From Candidula unifasciata (lineage: Eukaryota > Mollusca > Gastropoda > Stylommatophora > Geomitridae): a DNA stretch of 64,000 bases. This document shows positions 35,007-44,934 of this stretch, in pieces. The notes beneath the pieces were generated by a model, which saw only the letters and a program-made list of their open reading frames with translations, was not told the origin of the DNA and did no database searches. Position 1 is the stretch's first letter; each line of letters opens with the position of its first letter. The stretch covers positions 327,501 to 391,500 of the forward strand of contig CAJHNH020000569.1 of assembly GCA_905116865.2 (NCBI GenBank), written 5' to 3'. Both the position numbers and the translations under genes were made by a program.

Positions 35007-35101
35007 GTGCTGTAAAAGGACTCTTGGCGGCTTTTGCTTTTGCAGTGCCGTAACCCGAACCTAGTTTGAACGGCGGCCTTGTTGGGGCACCTAAGACAGA
35101 C
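35007..35101 (-). CDS. SAM-domain adaptor-like protein, penultimate exon
   Basis: This 95-nt exon has an excellent acceptor ('gacattcctgtatccccag', AG at 35103-35102) and a donor 'cac|gtatgt'. Its first base completes an AAG codon started by the upstream exon, and its last base (C) pairs with CT of the terminal exon to give Pro. The 31 internal codons read SVLGAPTRPPFKLGSGYGTA then KAKAAKSPFTA, without a stop. The peptide is Gly/Ala/Lys/Pro-rich and probably disordered, and 'APTRPPFK' resembles an SH3-binding proline stretch (inference). Phase agreement on both sides is the main evidence. A box-B-like string inside it is probably fortuitous. Confidence 0.78.
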
Positions 35102-35335
35102 CTGGGGATACAGGAATGTCACCATGAGCTTATCTATCACACGTATGGTCAGAGAAGGAGAAATTGCAAACAATAATAAATCATTAACAAGCATACACCA
35201 CAAGTGTCCATTCAATGGTTGCATAATACAAAATAAAAATAACATATTTAAAAAAGTTTAAATGAATAGAATTGTATTCGTGTTTTAACTAGTTTTTTTT
35301 TCCTGTTGCTCTTTTCTATTTCTCCTCCTCATCCT

Positions 35336-35447
35336 TCTTCTTCTTCTTCTTCTTCTTCTTCTTCTTCTTCTTCTTCTTCTTCTTCTTCTTCTTCTTCTTC
35401 TTCTTCTTCTTCTTCTTCTTCTTCTTCTTCTTCTTCTTCTTCTGCTT
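35336..35447. repeat. (TTC)n microsatellite in the SAM-gene intron
   Basis: About 110 bp of pure TTC on the plus strand. It is paired with a GAA tract 130 bp further on. Confidence 0.97.
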
Positions 35448-35575
35448 CTCTTTGTTTTAAGATTGTTGGTTATTCATTTTTATTGGTTGACTGCTGTTTG
35501 TTCGTTTTTGTTGTCGTTCGTTTTAGTGTGTTTGTTTATTGTTTTTAGCAAAAAAAAAAAGGGGGGGGGGCAGAG

Positions 35576-35938
35576 AGGAGAAGAAGAAGAAGAAGAAGAA
35601 GAAGAAGAAGAAGAAGAAGAAGAAGAAGAAGAAGAAGAAGAAGAAGAAGAAGAAGAAAAAGAAGAAAAAAGAAGAAGAAGAAGAAGAAGAAGAAGAAGAA
35701 GAAGAAGAAGAAGAAGAAGAAGAAGAAGAAGAAGAAGAAGAAGAAGAAGAAGAAGAAGAAGAAGAAGAAGAAGAAGAAGAAGAAGAAGAAGAAGAAGAAG
35801 AAAAAGAAGAAGAAGAAGAAAAGAAGAAGAAGAAAAGAAGAAGAAGAAGAAGAAGAAGAAGAAGAAGAAGAAGAAGAAGAAAGAAGAAAAAGAAGAAGAA
35901 GATGAAGAAGAAGAAGAAGAAGAAGAAGAAGAAGAAAG
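35576..35938. repeat. (GAA)n microsatellite in the SAM-gene intron
   Basis: About 360 bp of GAA with AAAAG interruptions at several points. In the transcribed (minus) sense of the SAM gene it reads TTC. All frames here are low-complexity artefacts. Confidence 0.97.
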
Positions 35939-36440
35939 GACACCCTAAGAGTAGCTTTAAGACTACATTCTGTCACACCGACAGGAATGTGACGTTATTA
36001 TAAACCTTATCTACGCATTTGAAACCTACATAGTAAACTATTCCTGAAGTACTTAAGTTGACTTTGCATTCTGCACCAGTAGATATGAATTTAACTATAA
36101 GATAACTATAACAATAAAATGCCGAAGAATAATCTGAACAAATGTGGCATGACCTGTTGTTTGAATAAAGAAAGTGGGTTATCAGTTTCCATTCATCCGA
36201 TCGATTTATTTTCAGAAACGCCCAGGCAAAACCAAAAATGTTTATCGTATTTTCACCATCTTGGCAGATATGATACCGGCTTTCTAATTTTTTGTTTTGG
36301 GCAATCCCACATGCAGGAAGGGATGGTGAGATGTAAAATTCTAAGAAATCCGGTTATGCTCGTTCCCGAATTTTGTTATCTTCGCTTCTTGTTCACTTCC
36401 TCTTTTACCGTGTCAGATGTCAAGAAGATACAGTGTTCTG
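35939..36440. other. Unassigned intronic sequence
   Basis: The plus-strand frame starting at 36119 runs into a family A repeat and has no domain. A 41-nt candidate minus-strand exon at 36030-36070 was considered and rejected. Confidence 0.4.
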
Positions 36441-36442
36441 AT

Positions 36443-36711
36443 TTCCCGTGTGGGTTCTGGGACCCAACTATGGAGAAAACAAGAATAGATCCACTGTCTC
36501 TCCAACAAGCATGTCGTAAGAATCGACTAATTATGTGCTTCATTCGAAGTCGGAGTGCATCTGCCTGAGAGGCAAGGAATCAACTATCTACATACAGGTA
36601 TGTCAGATCTGTAAAACTGACGTGCACGCAACACTCAGGTTCTGGAACAAGACTAATGTCCAGAGGTAGACGAAACATCAGAACCTTCCGCCAGAGTTTA
36701 CAGCCAGTGAA
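36443..36711 (+). repeat. Family A SINE-like repeat
   Basis: Complete copy 'cccgtgtgggttctgggacc' to 'gtttacagccagtgaacg', lacking the GAA tail and joined to a reverse LINE fragment. Confidence 0.9.
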
Positions 36712-36800
36712 CGTTTTTGTTGCAGTTTCTCTGACGTTATCTGTCCACCGTGTTCTTGGTCTACCCAGCGCTCTACATCACTCTACATTTCTATATATCC
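36712..36800 (-). mobile_element. LINE 3'-end fragment
   Basis: The minus strand reads RALGRPRTRWTDNVRETATK, the 'GRPRxRWxDNVxE' motif of LINE RT C-termini. Confidence 0.68.
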
Positions 36801-36809
36801 AGTCACCCC

Positions 36810-36898
36810 ACGTGGGTTCCGGCGCCCAGTTATAAGGTAAACCCATAAGCATGTCGTAAGAGTCGACTAATTGGGAGCTTTCTTAGAAGTCGAGTGCA
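36810..36898 (+). repeat. Family A SINE-like repeat, 5' fragment
   Basis: 'cgtgggttccggcgcccagt' to 'gaagtcgagtgcattt', broken off into the next copy. Confidence 0.8.
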
Positions 36899-37165
36899 TT
36901 TCCCCCTTTGTATGGAAAAGAAGAAAAGACCCCCTGTCTCTCTAACATGTATGTCGTAAGAGTCGACTAATGAGGGTCATGCTTCGAAGTCAAAGTGCAT
37001 CTGCCTGAGATGCAAGGAACCAACAGTCTGCATACAAATAAGCTTGATCTGGTAATCAGATGTTCACGCAACACTCTGGTTCTGGAACAAGACTAAAGTA
37101 CAGAGGTGGATGAACAACCAGAACTTGTCGTTGGAGTTTACAGTCGGCGAAAGCGAAGAGGGAGA
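36899..37165 (+). repeat. Family A SINE-like repeat
   Basis: 'tatgtcgtaagagtcgacta' to 'gtttacagtcggcgaaagcg' plus a GA-rich end, the third A unit in tandem here. Confidence 0.87.
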
Positions 37166-37261
37166 AGGGGAATTAAAAACTAGTCGCAGTAGTATAGCCA
37201 TTAGACGCTTGCCTGTTTAACTAACTGCCAATTACTGTCTATATTCTACCACTTTGGCGGC

Positions 37262-37455
37262 GTAGGCTGGGGGTCTTTGAGTCTGAGGATTTACCAACGC
37301 ATGGCTAGTGCTGTCGCCAAAACTGTGCAGGTGGGGATTTTATTTTGCCACCGACAGAAAAAAAAAAAATCCCCAGCCTTACCGAGTATTCGAACCCAGG
37401 TCTCCCGGCTTAGAGCCCAACCTTCCAACCGCTCGGCTAGTCGCTCCTCTCGCCT
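37262..37455 (-). repeat. Family G tRNA-derived SINE
   Basis: The minus strand begins 'gcgactagccgagcggttgg' (box A-like, reminiscent of tRNA-Ser/Leu), with box B 'gggttcgaatactcgg'. A T-run and 'ctgtcggtggcaaaataaaa' follow. It ends near 'cagcctacgccgcc'. Confidence 0.85.
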
Positions 37456-37667
37456 GTTAAACGCATCATTAACCCTTTTCGCTAACCTCTAAGCCTCACA
37501 GGCGTACCCACTGCGCCGAAAATATATAGTAAATGTATGCGCTAAACAGTCTAACCCAACTGCCAGTTTTACCAGGGCATCCGCAGTGCCAGAATCATGT
37601 CTTTTTGTTTACACAGTTCGGGAGGTAAAGACAGCAGACTATGGTATGTTGTCTGTCAACCACTTAC

Positions 37668-37790
37668 TTATTGCTGTTTTCGTACACTGACTGTGTGGGT
37701 TCTGTTATACTCTCGCTTGCAAGATCTTTTCCCTCACTTAGAATCAGCATTCTCTGGCTGGAGTCATCTACTGTGCTGTCGTTGCAGGAG
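37668..37790 (-). CDS. SAM-domain adaptor-like protein, internal exon with pYxN site
   Basis: 123-nt exon: acceptor 'gtctctacactttag' (AG at 37792-37791) and donor 'aataa|gtaagt', a near-consensus 5' splice site. The first base C completes AAC after the upstream exon's AA, and the last two bases AA are completed by G of the next exon. The 40 internal codons read SCNDSTVDDSSQRMLILSEG then KDLASESITEPTQSVYENSN. The acidic, Ser/Thr-rich sequence suggests a disordered linker. 'VYENS' matches the YxN consensus for Grb2-type SH2 domains (known motif; phosphorylation is inferred). The frame stops immediately past the donor, as expected of an intron. Confidence 0.8.
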
Positions 37791-37929
37791 CTAAAGTGTA
37801 GAGACATGTGTATTTGAAAACACAACAAATCAAAGACGAGAATCAATCTGGTACATAAGCTTCATTTAACTTTTCATTTAATATAGTAGTTATAGTGGGA
37901 CACCATAAAACGGTAGCAAAGCCAAACCT

Positions 37930-38020
37930 GCAGTCTTGTGGTTTGTGTGTGCCTGAGTATGCTTGTGTGTGTGAATGTGTGTGTGCGTGGTGTTTGTATG
38001 TGTGTATGTTGTAATGTAAT
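37930..38020. repeat. (GT)n-rich imperfect microsatellite
   Basis: Interrupted GT repeats. Confidence 0.85.
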
Positions 38021-38036
38021 ATATCCTTCCTGAGTT

Positions 38037-38302
38037 GATACCGAGGCCTCATTATGGGGAAAGGGGAGGGTGGGGAGGGTGGGGTGGGGACGAGTAAGCC
38101 CACTGCTCCCAAACAAGCATGTCGTAAAAGGTGACTAAGTAGTGCAGTTTTTTTTAAAGGAAAGACATAGTGCATCTACCCCAGAGGCGAACTAACAGTC
38201 TGCATACAAATAAGCCAGATTTATAGCACAGCTGTGCACGCAAAATCAAAGTTCTGGATCAAGACTAAAGCCAAGAACTGGATAAACAACTAAAACTTCA
38301 TC
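38037..38302 (+). repeat. Family A SINE-like repeat
   Basis: 'ccgaggcctcattatgggg', a G-rich expansion at 38058-38092, 'aacaagcatgtcgtaaaagg' and 'acaactaaaacttcatc'. Confidence 0.83.
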
Positions 38303-38369
38303 TTCTTCTTTGTTCAGCTGCTTGGAGCACTGGTATTGTTTTACTAGCTTGTTTATCTGCAGTTGGTTG

Positions 38370-38565
38370 TTTCTTGATACTCGGGCAGAATCACTCCGAC
38401 TTGGAAGGAAGTCCCAATTAGTCGACTTATACGACATGCTTGGTGGAGAGGCAGTGGTTCTGTCTCTTCCCCCCCCCCCCCCCCCCCTTCCCCCCGGAAC
38501 CCACACGGAGACAACGAAAACTTTCCGCTGGAGTTTACAGCCGGTGAACGACGCGAAGAAGAAGT
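38370..38565. repeat. Family A SINE-like repeat, half-inverted
   Basis: 38370-38513 is the reverse 5' half ('ttatacgacatgcttggtgg', poly-C 38470-38487, 'ggaacccacacgg'). 38515-38565 is the forward 3' end ('gctggagtttacagccggtg', GAA tail). The halves meet head to head. Confidence 0.8.
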
Positions 38566-38654
38566 ACCGAGATACGCTGTCAGGTCGACCCAGGCTAAAG
38601 TAAATACTAGGATATTTCTTGGGAAATAAAGGTAGTTGGCTTTTTTCACACTTA

Positions 38655-38930
38655 AAAAACAAATAGAGGAGGAACCCCTGAGGCCGTAGAAATGTTATAT
38701 ACGATAGGCATCGTCAATGAAGAGTTTGGAAGTGCAAAGTTGGTCGCGTTCTTTGTACTTTTGTTTCCATATGGAGGCACACATGCCATTTTGAGAAGAC
38801 AGGTTCGATTTCCGGCACGGTAATTGAAGAATAGCTATCGATTTTTATATTGTCTATTGTGTCTTTCTATCTTTTTACTTCTTTCTATGAGTGCAGATCT
38901 ATACATTGTCAGTTTTTTTAAATGTATTTA
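38655..38930 (+). repeat. Family K repeat, partial
   Basis: 'acccctgaggccgtagaaat', tRNA-like 'gacaggttcgatttccgg' (38804-38821), then 'tttttacttctttctatgag'. Confidence 0.7.
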
Positions 38931-38941
38931 TATTTATATAT

Positions 38942-39345
38942 TAGAGCTGTACAAATATTCGCTTTGGGGCCGAATAGTGGACCTAATAACTATTCGGTAT
39001 TCGGCCGAATACTTGCGGTCGGACCGAATTCGAATAGTGGTTACCATACACCCGCTTCTGCAGCCACTGCGAATTACTTGTTATAATACTTAGAATACTT
39101 TTATTCATTCCAGTTATTAGCTACCACAGACTGACTGAAGGATGAAAAAAAAAAAAAAATGTTTTTAAATGTTTACTATTCTGTACTACACTTTGTGAAG
39201 TAAAGTTCAGCGTACATTTGACATTATGAATGTTTTTTTTTTTTCAAATCTATTTTATACACTATTCGTATTCGTTTTCGGCCGAATAGTTGGTCTCGTT
39301 TTTCGTATTTGGCCGAACATGATAATCACCTGTTCGGTAGCTCTA
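38942..39345. mobile_element. MITE-like element with inverted ends
   Basis: The left end 'ttagagctgtacaaatattc' and the right end, whose reverse complement is 'ttagagctaccgaacagg', share the outer 8 bp. Inside are several 'attcggccgaat' palindromes. The AT-rich flanks make the TSD ambiguous. No ORF; probably a hAT-related non-autonomous element. Confidence 0.65.
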
Positions 39346-39354
39346 ATATATATA

Positions 39355-39645
39355 TTCCCCGTGTGGGTTTCAGGATCTAATTGTGGAGAAAACAAGAATA
39401 GACCCACTGCTTGCACAAAAGCATGTCGTAAAAGTGGAGTCGCTTAATTGGGAGCTTCTTTCGAAGTCAGAGTACATCTGCCTGAGAGGCAAGGAACCAA
39501 CAGTCTGCATGCAAATGAGTTAGACCTGTTAAACGCAAAAACACGCAACTCTCAGGTTCTGGAACAGGACACAGACCAGAAGAGGACGAACAACCAGAAC
39601 TTTTCGCCGGAGCTTACAGCCGGTGAACGCAAAGAAGAAGATATA
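39355..39645 (+). repeat. Family A SINE-like repeat
   Basis: 'tccccgtgtgggtttcagga' to 'cttacagccggtgaacgcaa' and GAAGAAG; full length. Confidence 0.9.
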
Positions 39646-39879
39646 GCTGTTGTGATATTGACCGCTTCATGTTTCTATCGAGGATAAATTTATATATATG
39701 GATTTATATAAATGTATGGGTTTAACATTGTAAACAAAGTAGCGAACACTTTATTTTAGTCCAGTAGTTGTAGCCGTTAGGCTACTCTTTTCGATTCCCA
39801 ACTGCCAAATGATTTTTTACCTGCGCAACAAGGCACAAGTGCGTCCAATCTCACTATACAGAAACCAGGGCAAATTATT

Positions 39880-42800
39880 GCATTCGACAGTCTCCTAGCA
39901 TTCTCAAACAGTGATAACACCCACTGGGCATTCTCATTACCTTCTTTAACACTGATTCTACTCACCTGGCATTCTGCTTACATCCTCCTTACATTCCCTA
40001 CCTCTGGTAATACAGACGCCCCATTCTGCTAAGTCACTTTTTCATCATTCATTCGCAGTGGCGTTGTCATTACCCACATCATTTAATAAATGCAAAGCCA
40101 TTCGTAATGCCCCGATGATATTCTTCCCATATTCTTTGACATTTGTTATCCACGACTGACTTTCTTTCCACATTCTCTGACATTTGTAATCCACAACTGA
40201 CATTCTTACCACATTCTTTGACATTTTTAATCCACGACTGACTTTCTTCCCACGTTCTCTGACATTTGTTATCCTCGACTGGCATTCTCCCCACATTCTT
40301 TGACAATTGTTATCCACGATTAGCATTCTCCCCACATTCCTTGACATTTGTTATCCACGATTAGCATTCTCCCCACATTCTCTGACATTTGTTATCCACG
40401 ACTGGCATTCTCCCCACATTCTCTGACATTTGTTATCCACGATTAGCATTCTCCCCACATTCTTTGACATTTTTTATCCACGATTAGCATTCTCTCCACA
40501 TTCTTTGACATTTGTTATCCACGACTGGCATTCTCCCCACATTCTCTGACATTTGTTACCCACGACCGGCATTCTCTCCACATTCTCTGACATTTGTTAT
40601 CCACGACTGGCATTCTCCCCACATTCTCTGACATTTGTTATCCACGACTGGCATTCTCCCCACATCCTCTGACATTTACAATCCCTACTTGACATACGCC
40701 TTGCAATGTTTATCATTCATAATTCACAGTAGACAGGCTCCCTAAATTCGCTAGCACTGATACATAATCTACAGTTGAAAGTCTTCTTAATTTCTCTGGC
40801 AGTGATAATCCTCACTCGACATTCCCATTACATCCTCTAGCAGTGATAATACTTACTCGACGTTCTCCCTACATTTTCTAACATTCATCATACTTACTTA
40901 ACATTCTCCCTACATTCTCTAGCATTTATTATCCCCACTCGACATTCTCCGCACACTATCTAGCAATCAGAAAACCCACTCGACATTCTCCGCACACTAT
41001 CTAGCAATCAGAAAACCCACTCGACATTCTGCGCACACTATCTAGCAATCAAAATAGCTAGTTGACATTCACCTCATACTGTCTAGCATTCATAATACCC
41101 ACTCGACATTCTCTTCACGCCATCTAGCATTCATAATACCCACTCGACATTATCTTCACACTATCTAGCACTCATAATACCCACTTGACGTTTTTCTCAC
41201 ACTTTCTGGCATTGATAATACCCACTCAACGTTCTCTTCACAATATCTAGCATTCATAATACCCACTCAACGTTCTCTTCACAATATCTAGCATTCATAA
41301 TACCCACTTAACGTTCTCTTCACACTATATAGCATTCATAATACCCACTCAACGTTCTCTTCACAATATCTAGCATTCATAATACCCACTTAACGTTCTC
41401 TTCACACTATCTAGCATTCATAACACCCACTCAAAGTTCTCTTCACACTATCTAGCACTCATAATACCCACTTGACGTTCTCTTCCCACTATCTAGCATT
41501 CATAATACCCACTCAAAGTTCTCTTCACACTATATAGCATTCATAATACCCACTTGACGTTCTCTTCACACTATCTAGCATTCATAATACCCACTCAAAG
41601 TTCTCTTCACACTATATAGCATTCATAATACCCACTTGACGTTCTCTTCACACTATCTAGCATTCATAATACCCACTCAAAGTTCTCTTCACACTATATA
41701 GCATTCATAATACCCACTCAAAGTTCTCTTCACACTATCTAGCATTCATAATACCCACTCAAAGTTCTCTTCACACTATATAGCATTCATAATACCAACT
41801 TGACGTTCTCTTCACACTATCTAGCATTCATAATACCCACTCAAAGTTCTCTTCACACTATATAGCATTCATAATACCCACTTGACGTTCTCTTCACACT
41901 ATCTAGCATTCATAATACCCACTCAAAGTTCTCTTCACACTATATAGCATTCATAATACCCAATTGACGTTCTCTTCACACTATCTAGCATTCATAATAC
42001 CCACTCAACGTTCTCTTCACACTATATAGCATTCATAATACCCACTTGACGTTCTCTTCACATATATAGCATTTATAATAACCACTCAAAGCTCTCTTCA
42101 CACTATCTAGCATTCATAATACCCACTTAACGTTCTCTTCACACTATCTAGCATTCATAATACCCACTCAACGTTCTCTTCACACTATCTAGCATTCATA
42201 ATACCCACTCAAAGTTCTCTTCACACTATCTAGCACTCATAATACCCATTCAAAGTTTTCTTCACGCTATCTAGCACTCATAATACCCACTCAACGTTCT
42301 CTTCACACTATCTAGCATTCATAATACCCACTTGACGTTCTCTTCACACTATCTAGCATTCATAATACCCAGTCAAAGTTCTCTTCACACTATATAGCAT
42401 TCATAATACCTACTCAAAGTTCTCTTCACACTATATAGCATTCATAATACCCGATTGACGTTCTCTTCACACTATCTAGCATTCATAATACCCACTCAAC
42501 GTTCTCTTCACACTATATAGCATTCATAGTACCCACTTGACGTTCTCTTCACATCTATAGCATTTATAATAACCACTCAAAGTTCTCTTCACACCATCTA
42601 GCATTCATAATACCCACTTAACGTTCTCTTCACACTATCTAGCATTCATAATACCCACTCAACGTTCTCTTCACACTATCTAGCATTCATAATACCCACT
42701 CAACGTTCTCTTCACACTATATAGCATTTATAATAACCACTCAAAGTTCTCTTCACACTATCTAGCATTCATAATACCCACTTAACGTTCTCTTCACACT

Positions 42801-43361
42801 ATCTAGCATTCATAATACCCACTTAACGTTCTCTTCACACTATCTAGCATTGATAATACCCACTCAAAGTTTTCTTCACACTATCTAGCATTCATAATAC
42901 CCACTTAACGTTCTCTTCACACTATCTAGCATTGATAATACCCACTTGACGTTCTTACACTGACTTATATTCATAATATCCACTTGACGTTCCCCTCACA
43001 CTATGTGGCATTGATAATACCCACTCGACGCTCTCCTTACACTATCTAAAATCTATAATACCCACTCGACGTTCCCCTTACACAATGTGGCATTGATAAT
43101 ACCCACTCGACGCTCTCCTTACACTATCTAAAATTCATAATACCCACTCGACGTTCTCCTTACACTATGTGGCATTGATAATACCCACTCGACGCTCTCC
43201 TTACACTATCTAAAATTCATAATACCCACTCGACGTTATCACACTCAATAACATTCATAATACCCACTTAACGTTCTCCTTACACTATCTAGCATTCATA
43301 ATCCCCAAACAAAATTCTCCATAAAATCTGCTGCAGTGACAATACTCACTTGGCATTCTCC
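39880..43361 (-). repeat. 41-bp satellite in the SAM-gene intron, derived from a 5' splice site
   Basis: About 80 head-to-tail monomers of 41 bp. Three zones exist: diverged units at 39880-40110, a 'ttgttatccacgactggcat' zone at 40130-40680, and a 'cattcataatacccactcaa' zone at 40690-43320. Units at 43280-43320 and 43321-43361 are each exactly 41 bp. The latter spans the end of the coding exon at 43350 and its donor. On the minus strand the units share 'ggagaatgccaa' / 'ggagaacgttga' and 'gtgagtatt' / 'gtgggtatt'. Units near 40811, 40851, 40892 and 39960 retain GTGAG or GTAAGT. The ORFs across it are by-products. Confidence 0.92.
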
Positions 43362-43498
43362 TTACTGCTGCCAGAAAATCCGCTGCCCTGAGAACTCTGC
43401 CGGCTGTGTATGCTGTAGCCAACCGTGTCGACATAGTCCAGTTTACTGCTGTCCCAGTCCGCCATTGTGTCTTGGCAGAATTCTGAACTCCTTTTTAG
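43350..43498 (-). CDS. SAM-domain adaptor-like protein, upstream exon
   Basis: 149-nt exon with acceptor 'tctatatattttccag' (AG at 43500-43499) and donor 'gccaa|gtgagt' (GT at 43349-43348). It is open throughout: LKRSSEFCQDT, then MADWDSSKLDYVDTVGYSIH and SRQSSQGSGFSGSSKENA. An ATG at 43465-43463 has a good context (A at -3, G at +4), so the exon could hold the start codon (202-residue protein). However, the 11 codons between acceptor and ATG are also open, so it may be internal, with more exons upstream. It ends with two bases (AA) completed by the first base of 37790. The Tyr-containing, Ser-rich sequence is consistent with a signalling adaptor linker. Both splice sites are embedded in tandem repeats. 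Confidence 0.8.
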
Positions 43499-43504
43499 CT
43501 GGAA

Positions 43505-43760
43505 AATATATAGAGAGAAAATAACTAGACAAATCTTATGTCAGTCAAATAGAGAAATGACTAGACAAATCTTATGCCAAAGAAATAGACACATTGACTA
43601 GACAAATCTTATGTCAATGGAATGGAGAAATTTACTAGACAAATCTTATGTCAATGGAATAAAGAAATTGACTAGACAAATCTTAAGTCAATGGAATAGA
43701 GAAATTGATTAGACAAATCTTATGCAAAAAGGTCTGGACAAATCATATGTCAATGGAATG
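43505..43760. repeat. 37-bp minisatellite abutting a 3' splice site
   Basis: 'actagacaaatcttatgtca' plus 'atggaatagagaaattg' repeats about 6-7 times at 37-bp spacing. The unit nearest the exon overlaps the pyrimidine tract ('agagagaaaat' on plus) of the acceptor at 43500. Confidence 0.9.
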
Positions 43761-43831
43761 TACAGTCAGAGTTGAGTTTAACAGTAGGAGAGCTTTGCAA
43801 ACCAGTTAGGCCTAATTATTACTGGATTTCC

Positions 43832-44112
43832 CCCTTGTGGGTTCTACGACCCCATTGTAAGAAAAAAAAAAAAAAAAAAAACAAGAATAGACCCACTGCC
43901 TCTCCAAGAAACATGTCGTAAGAGTAATAAGGGGTTTCTTTCGAAGTCAGTGTGCATCTGCCTGAGAGACAAGAAATCAACAGTATGCACACTCATATGT
44001 CAAATCTGTAAAACGAATTTGCACACAACAATCAGGTTTTAGAAGAAAAACTAGTCCAGAGGTGGACGAACAACCAGAACTTTAAACCCCCTGAACGCGA
44101 AAAAGAAAAAGA
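43832..44112 (+). repeat. Family A SINE-like repeat
   Basis: 'cttgtgggttctacgacccc', a poly-A insert at 43860-43880, 'aacatgtcgtaagagtaata' and 'cctgaacgcgaaaaagaaa'. Confidence 0.86.
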
Positions 44113-44435
44113 AAATACTGGATCCGCCTCACGCTGAGTGCACAGCGGTAGTATATGAAAAGTCTCACATCCTTCTGTCCCAAGAAGCAAGACGGAGGTG
44201 GAAGAAGGTGCCAAGTTTGTGAAAAAGGATGAGAATAAGAAGACGTAGTAATAATAGTAGTGATGGTAAATGTAGCAGTATGATGGGCACAGCCAAACAG
44301 AAACTTTCTGAGGGGGGGGGGGAGGGGGGGGATCTAAACCGTGTTACGTGTGCAAGAATAAAGATTCATTATTATGTGCTCACTGGCAAGTAAATAAAAT
44401 GAAATATAAAACTGCAAATTACTGCCTTTTTTGGA
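44113..44435. other. No recognised feature
   Basis: It contains a poly-G/A tract at 44310-44331 and otherwise nothing supported. Confidence 0.35.
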
Positions 44436-44439
44436 ACAA

Positions 44440-44600
44440 TTTTTGCGGTGTAGGCAGGGGGTATTTGAGCCTGAGGGTTTAGGGCCGCTTGGCTACTGCT
44501 GTCGCCACGACTGTGCAGGTGAGGGTTTGATTTTGCACCCGACAGAAAAAAAAAATCCCCAGCCTTACCGCGGATTCGAACCTGGGTCTCCCAATGACAT
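44440..44600 (-). repeat. Family G tRNA-derived SINE
   Basis: 'gagcctgagggtttagggcc', 'ctgctgtcgccacgactgtg', A-run and box B (minus 'cccaggttcgaatccgcgg'). Confidence 0.83.
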
Positions 44601-44642
44601 ACACTTTAATTCGTAGTGTGTTAAGAAATACTCCAGAAAAAC

Positions 44643-44905
44643 CCCGTGTGGGTTACATGTACCCATTGTTGGGAAGGAGGAATAAAACCACTTCTTCATC
44701 AACAAGCATGTCGTAAGAGTCGACTAAGTTAGGACTTCCTTCGAAGTTGGAGTGCATTTGCCTGTCTAGGAACCAACAGTCTGCACACAAATATATCAGA
44801 TCTGCGAAAAGGATGTACTGGTGAGTCATAGTTGTTGGAACAAGACTAAAATCTATCTGTGCTTTCACTGCTCTCTGTTGGAGTTTACAACCGGTGAACG
44901 CGGAC
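44643..44905 (+). repeat. Family A SINE-like repeat
   Basis: 'cccgtgtgggttacatgtac', 'aacaagcatgtcgtaagagt' and 'gtttacaaccggtgaacgcg', truncated into a reverse LINE. Confidence 0.88.
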
Positions 44906-44934
44906 CAGAGAAAAGCTTGATGATCTGGACTTCT

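Noticed and set aside
35041..35100. Box-B-like tRNA signal on the minus strand
   Set aside because: No A box at tRNA spacing. The stretch is better explained as coding exon 35007-35101.
36030..36070. 41-nt candidate exon of the SAM gene (minus)
   Set aside because: The phase would fit, but the acceptor tract is weak and the exon at 35007-35101 already closes the frame with far better splice sites.
36119..36568. 149-codon plus-strand open frame
   Set aside because: It enters a family A repeat for its last 40 codons and shows no motif.
40045..40347. Minus-strand frames with repeated CQRMWGECQ-like peptide
   Set aside because: They arise from the 41-bp satellite. The period is not a multiple of three, so no stable protein repeat is encoded.
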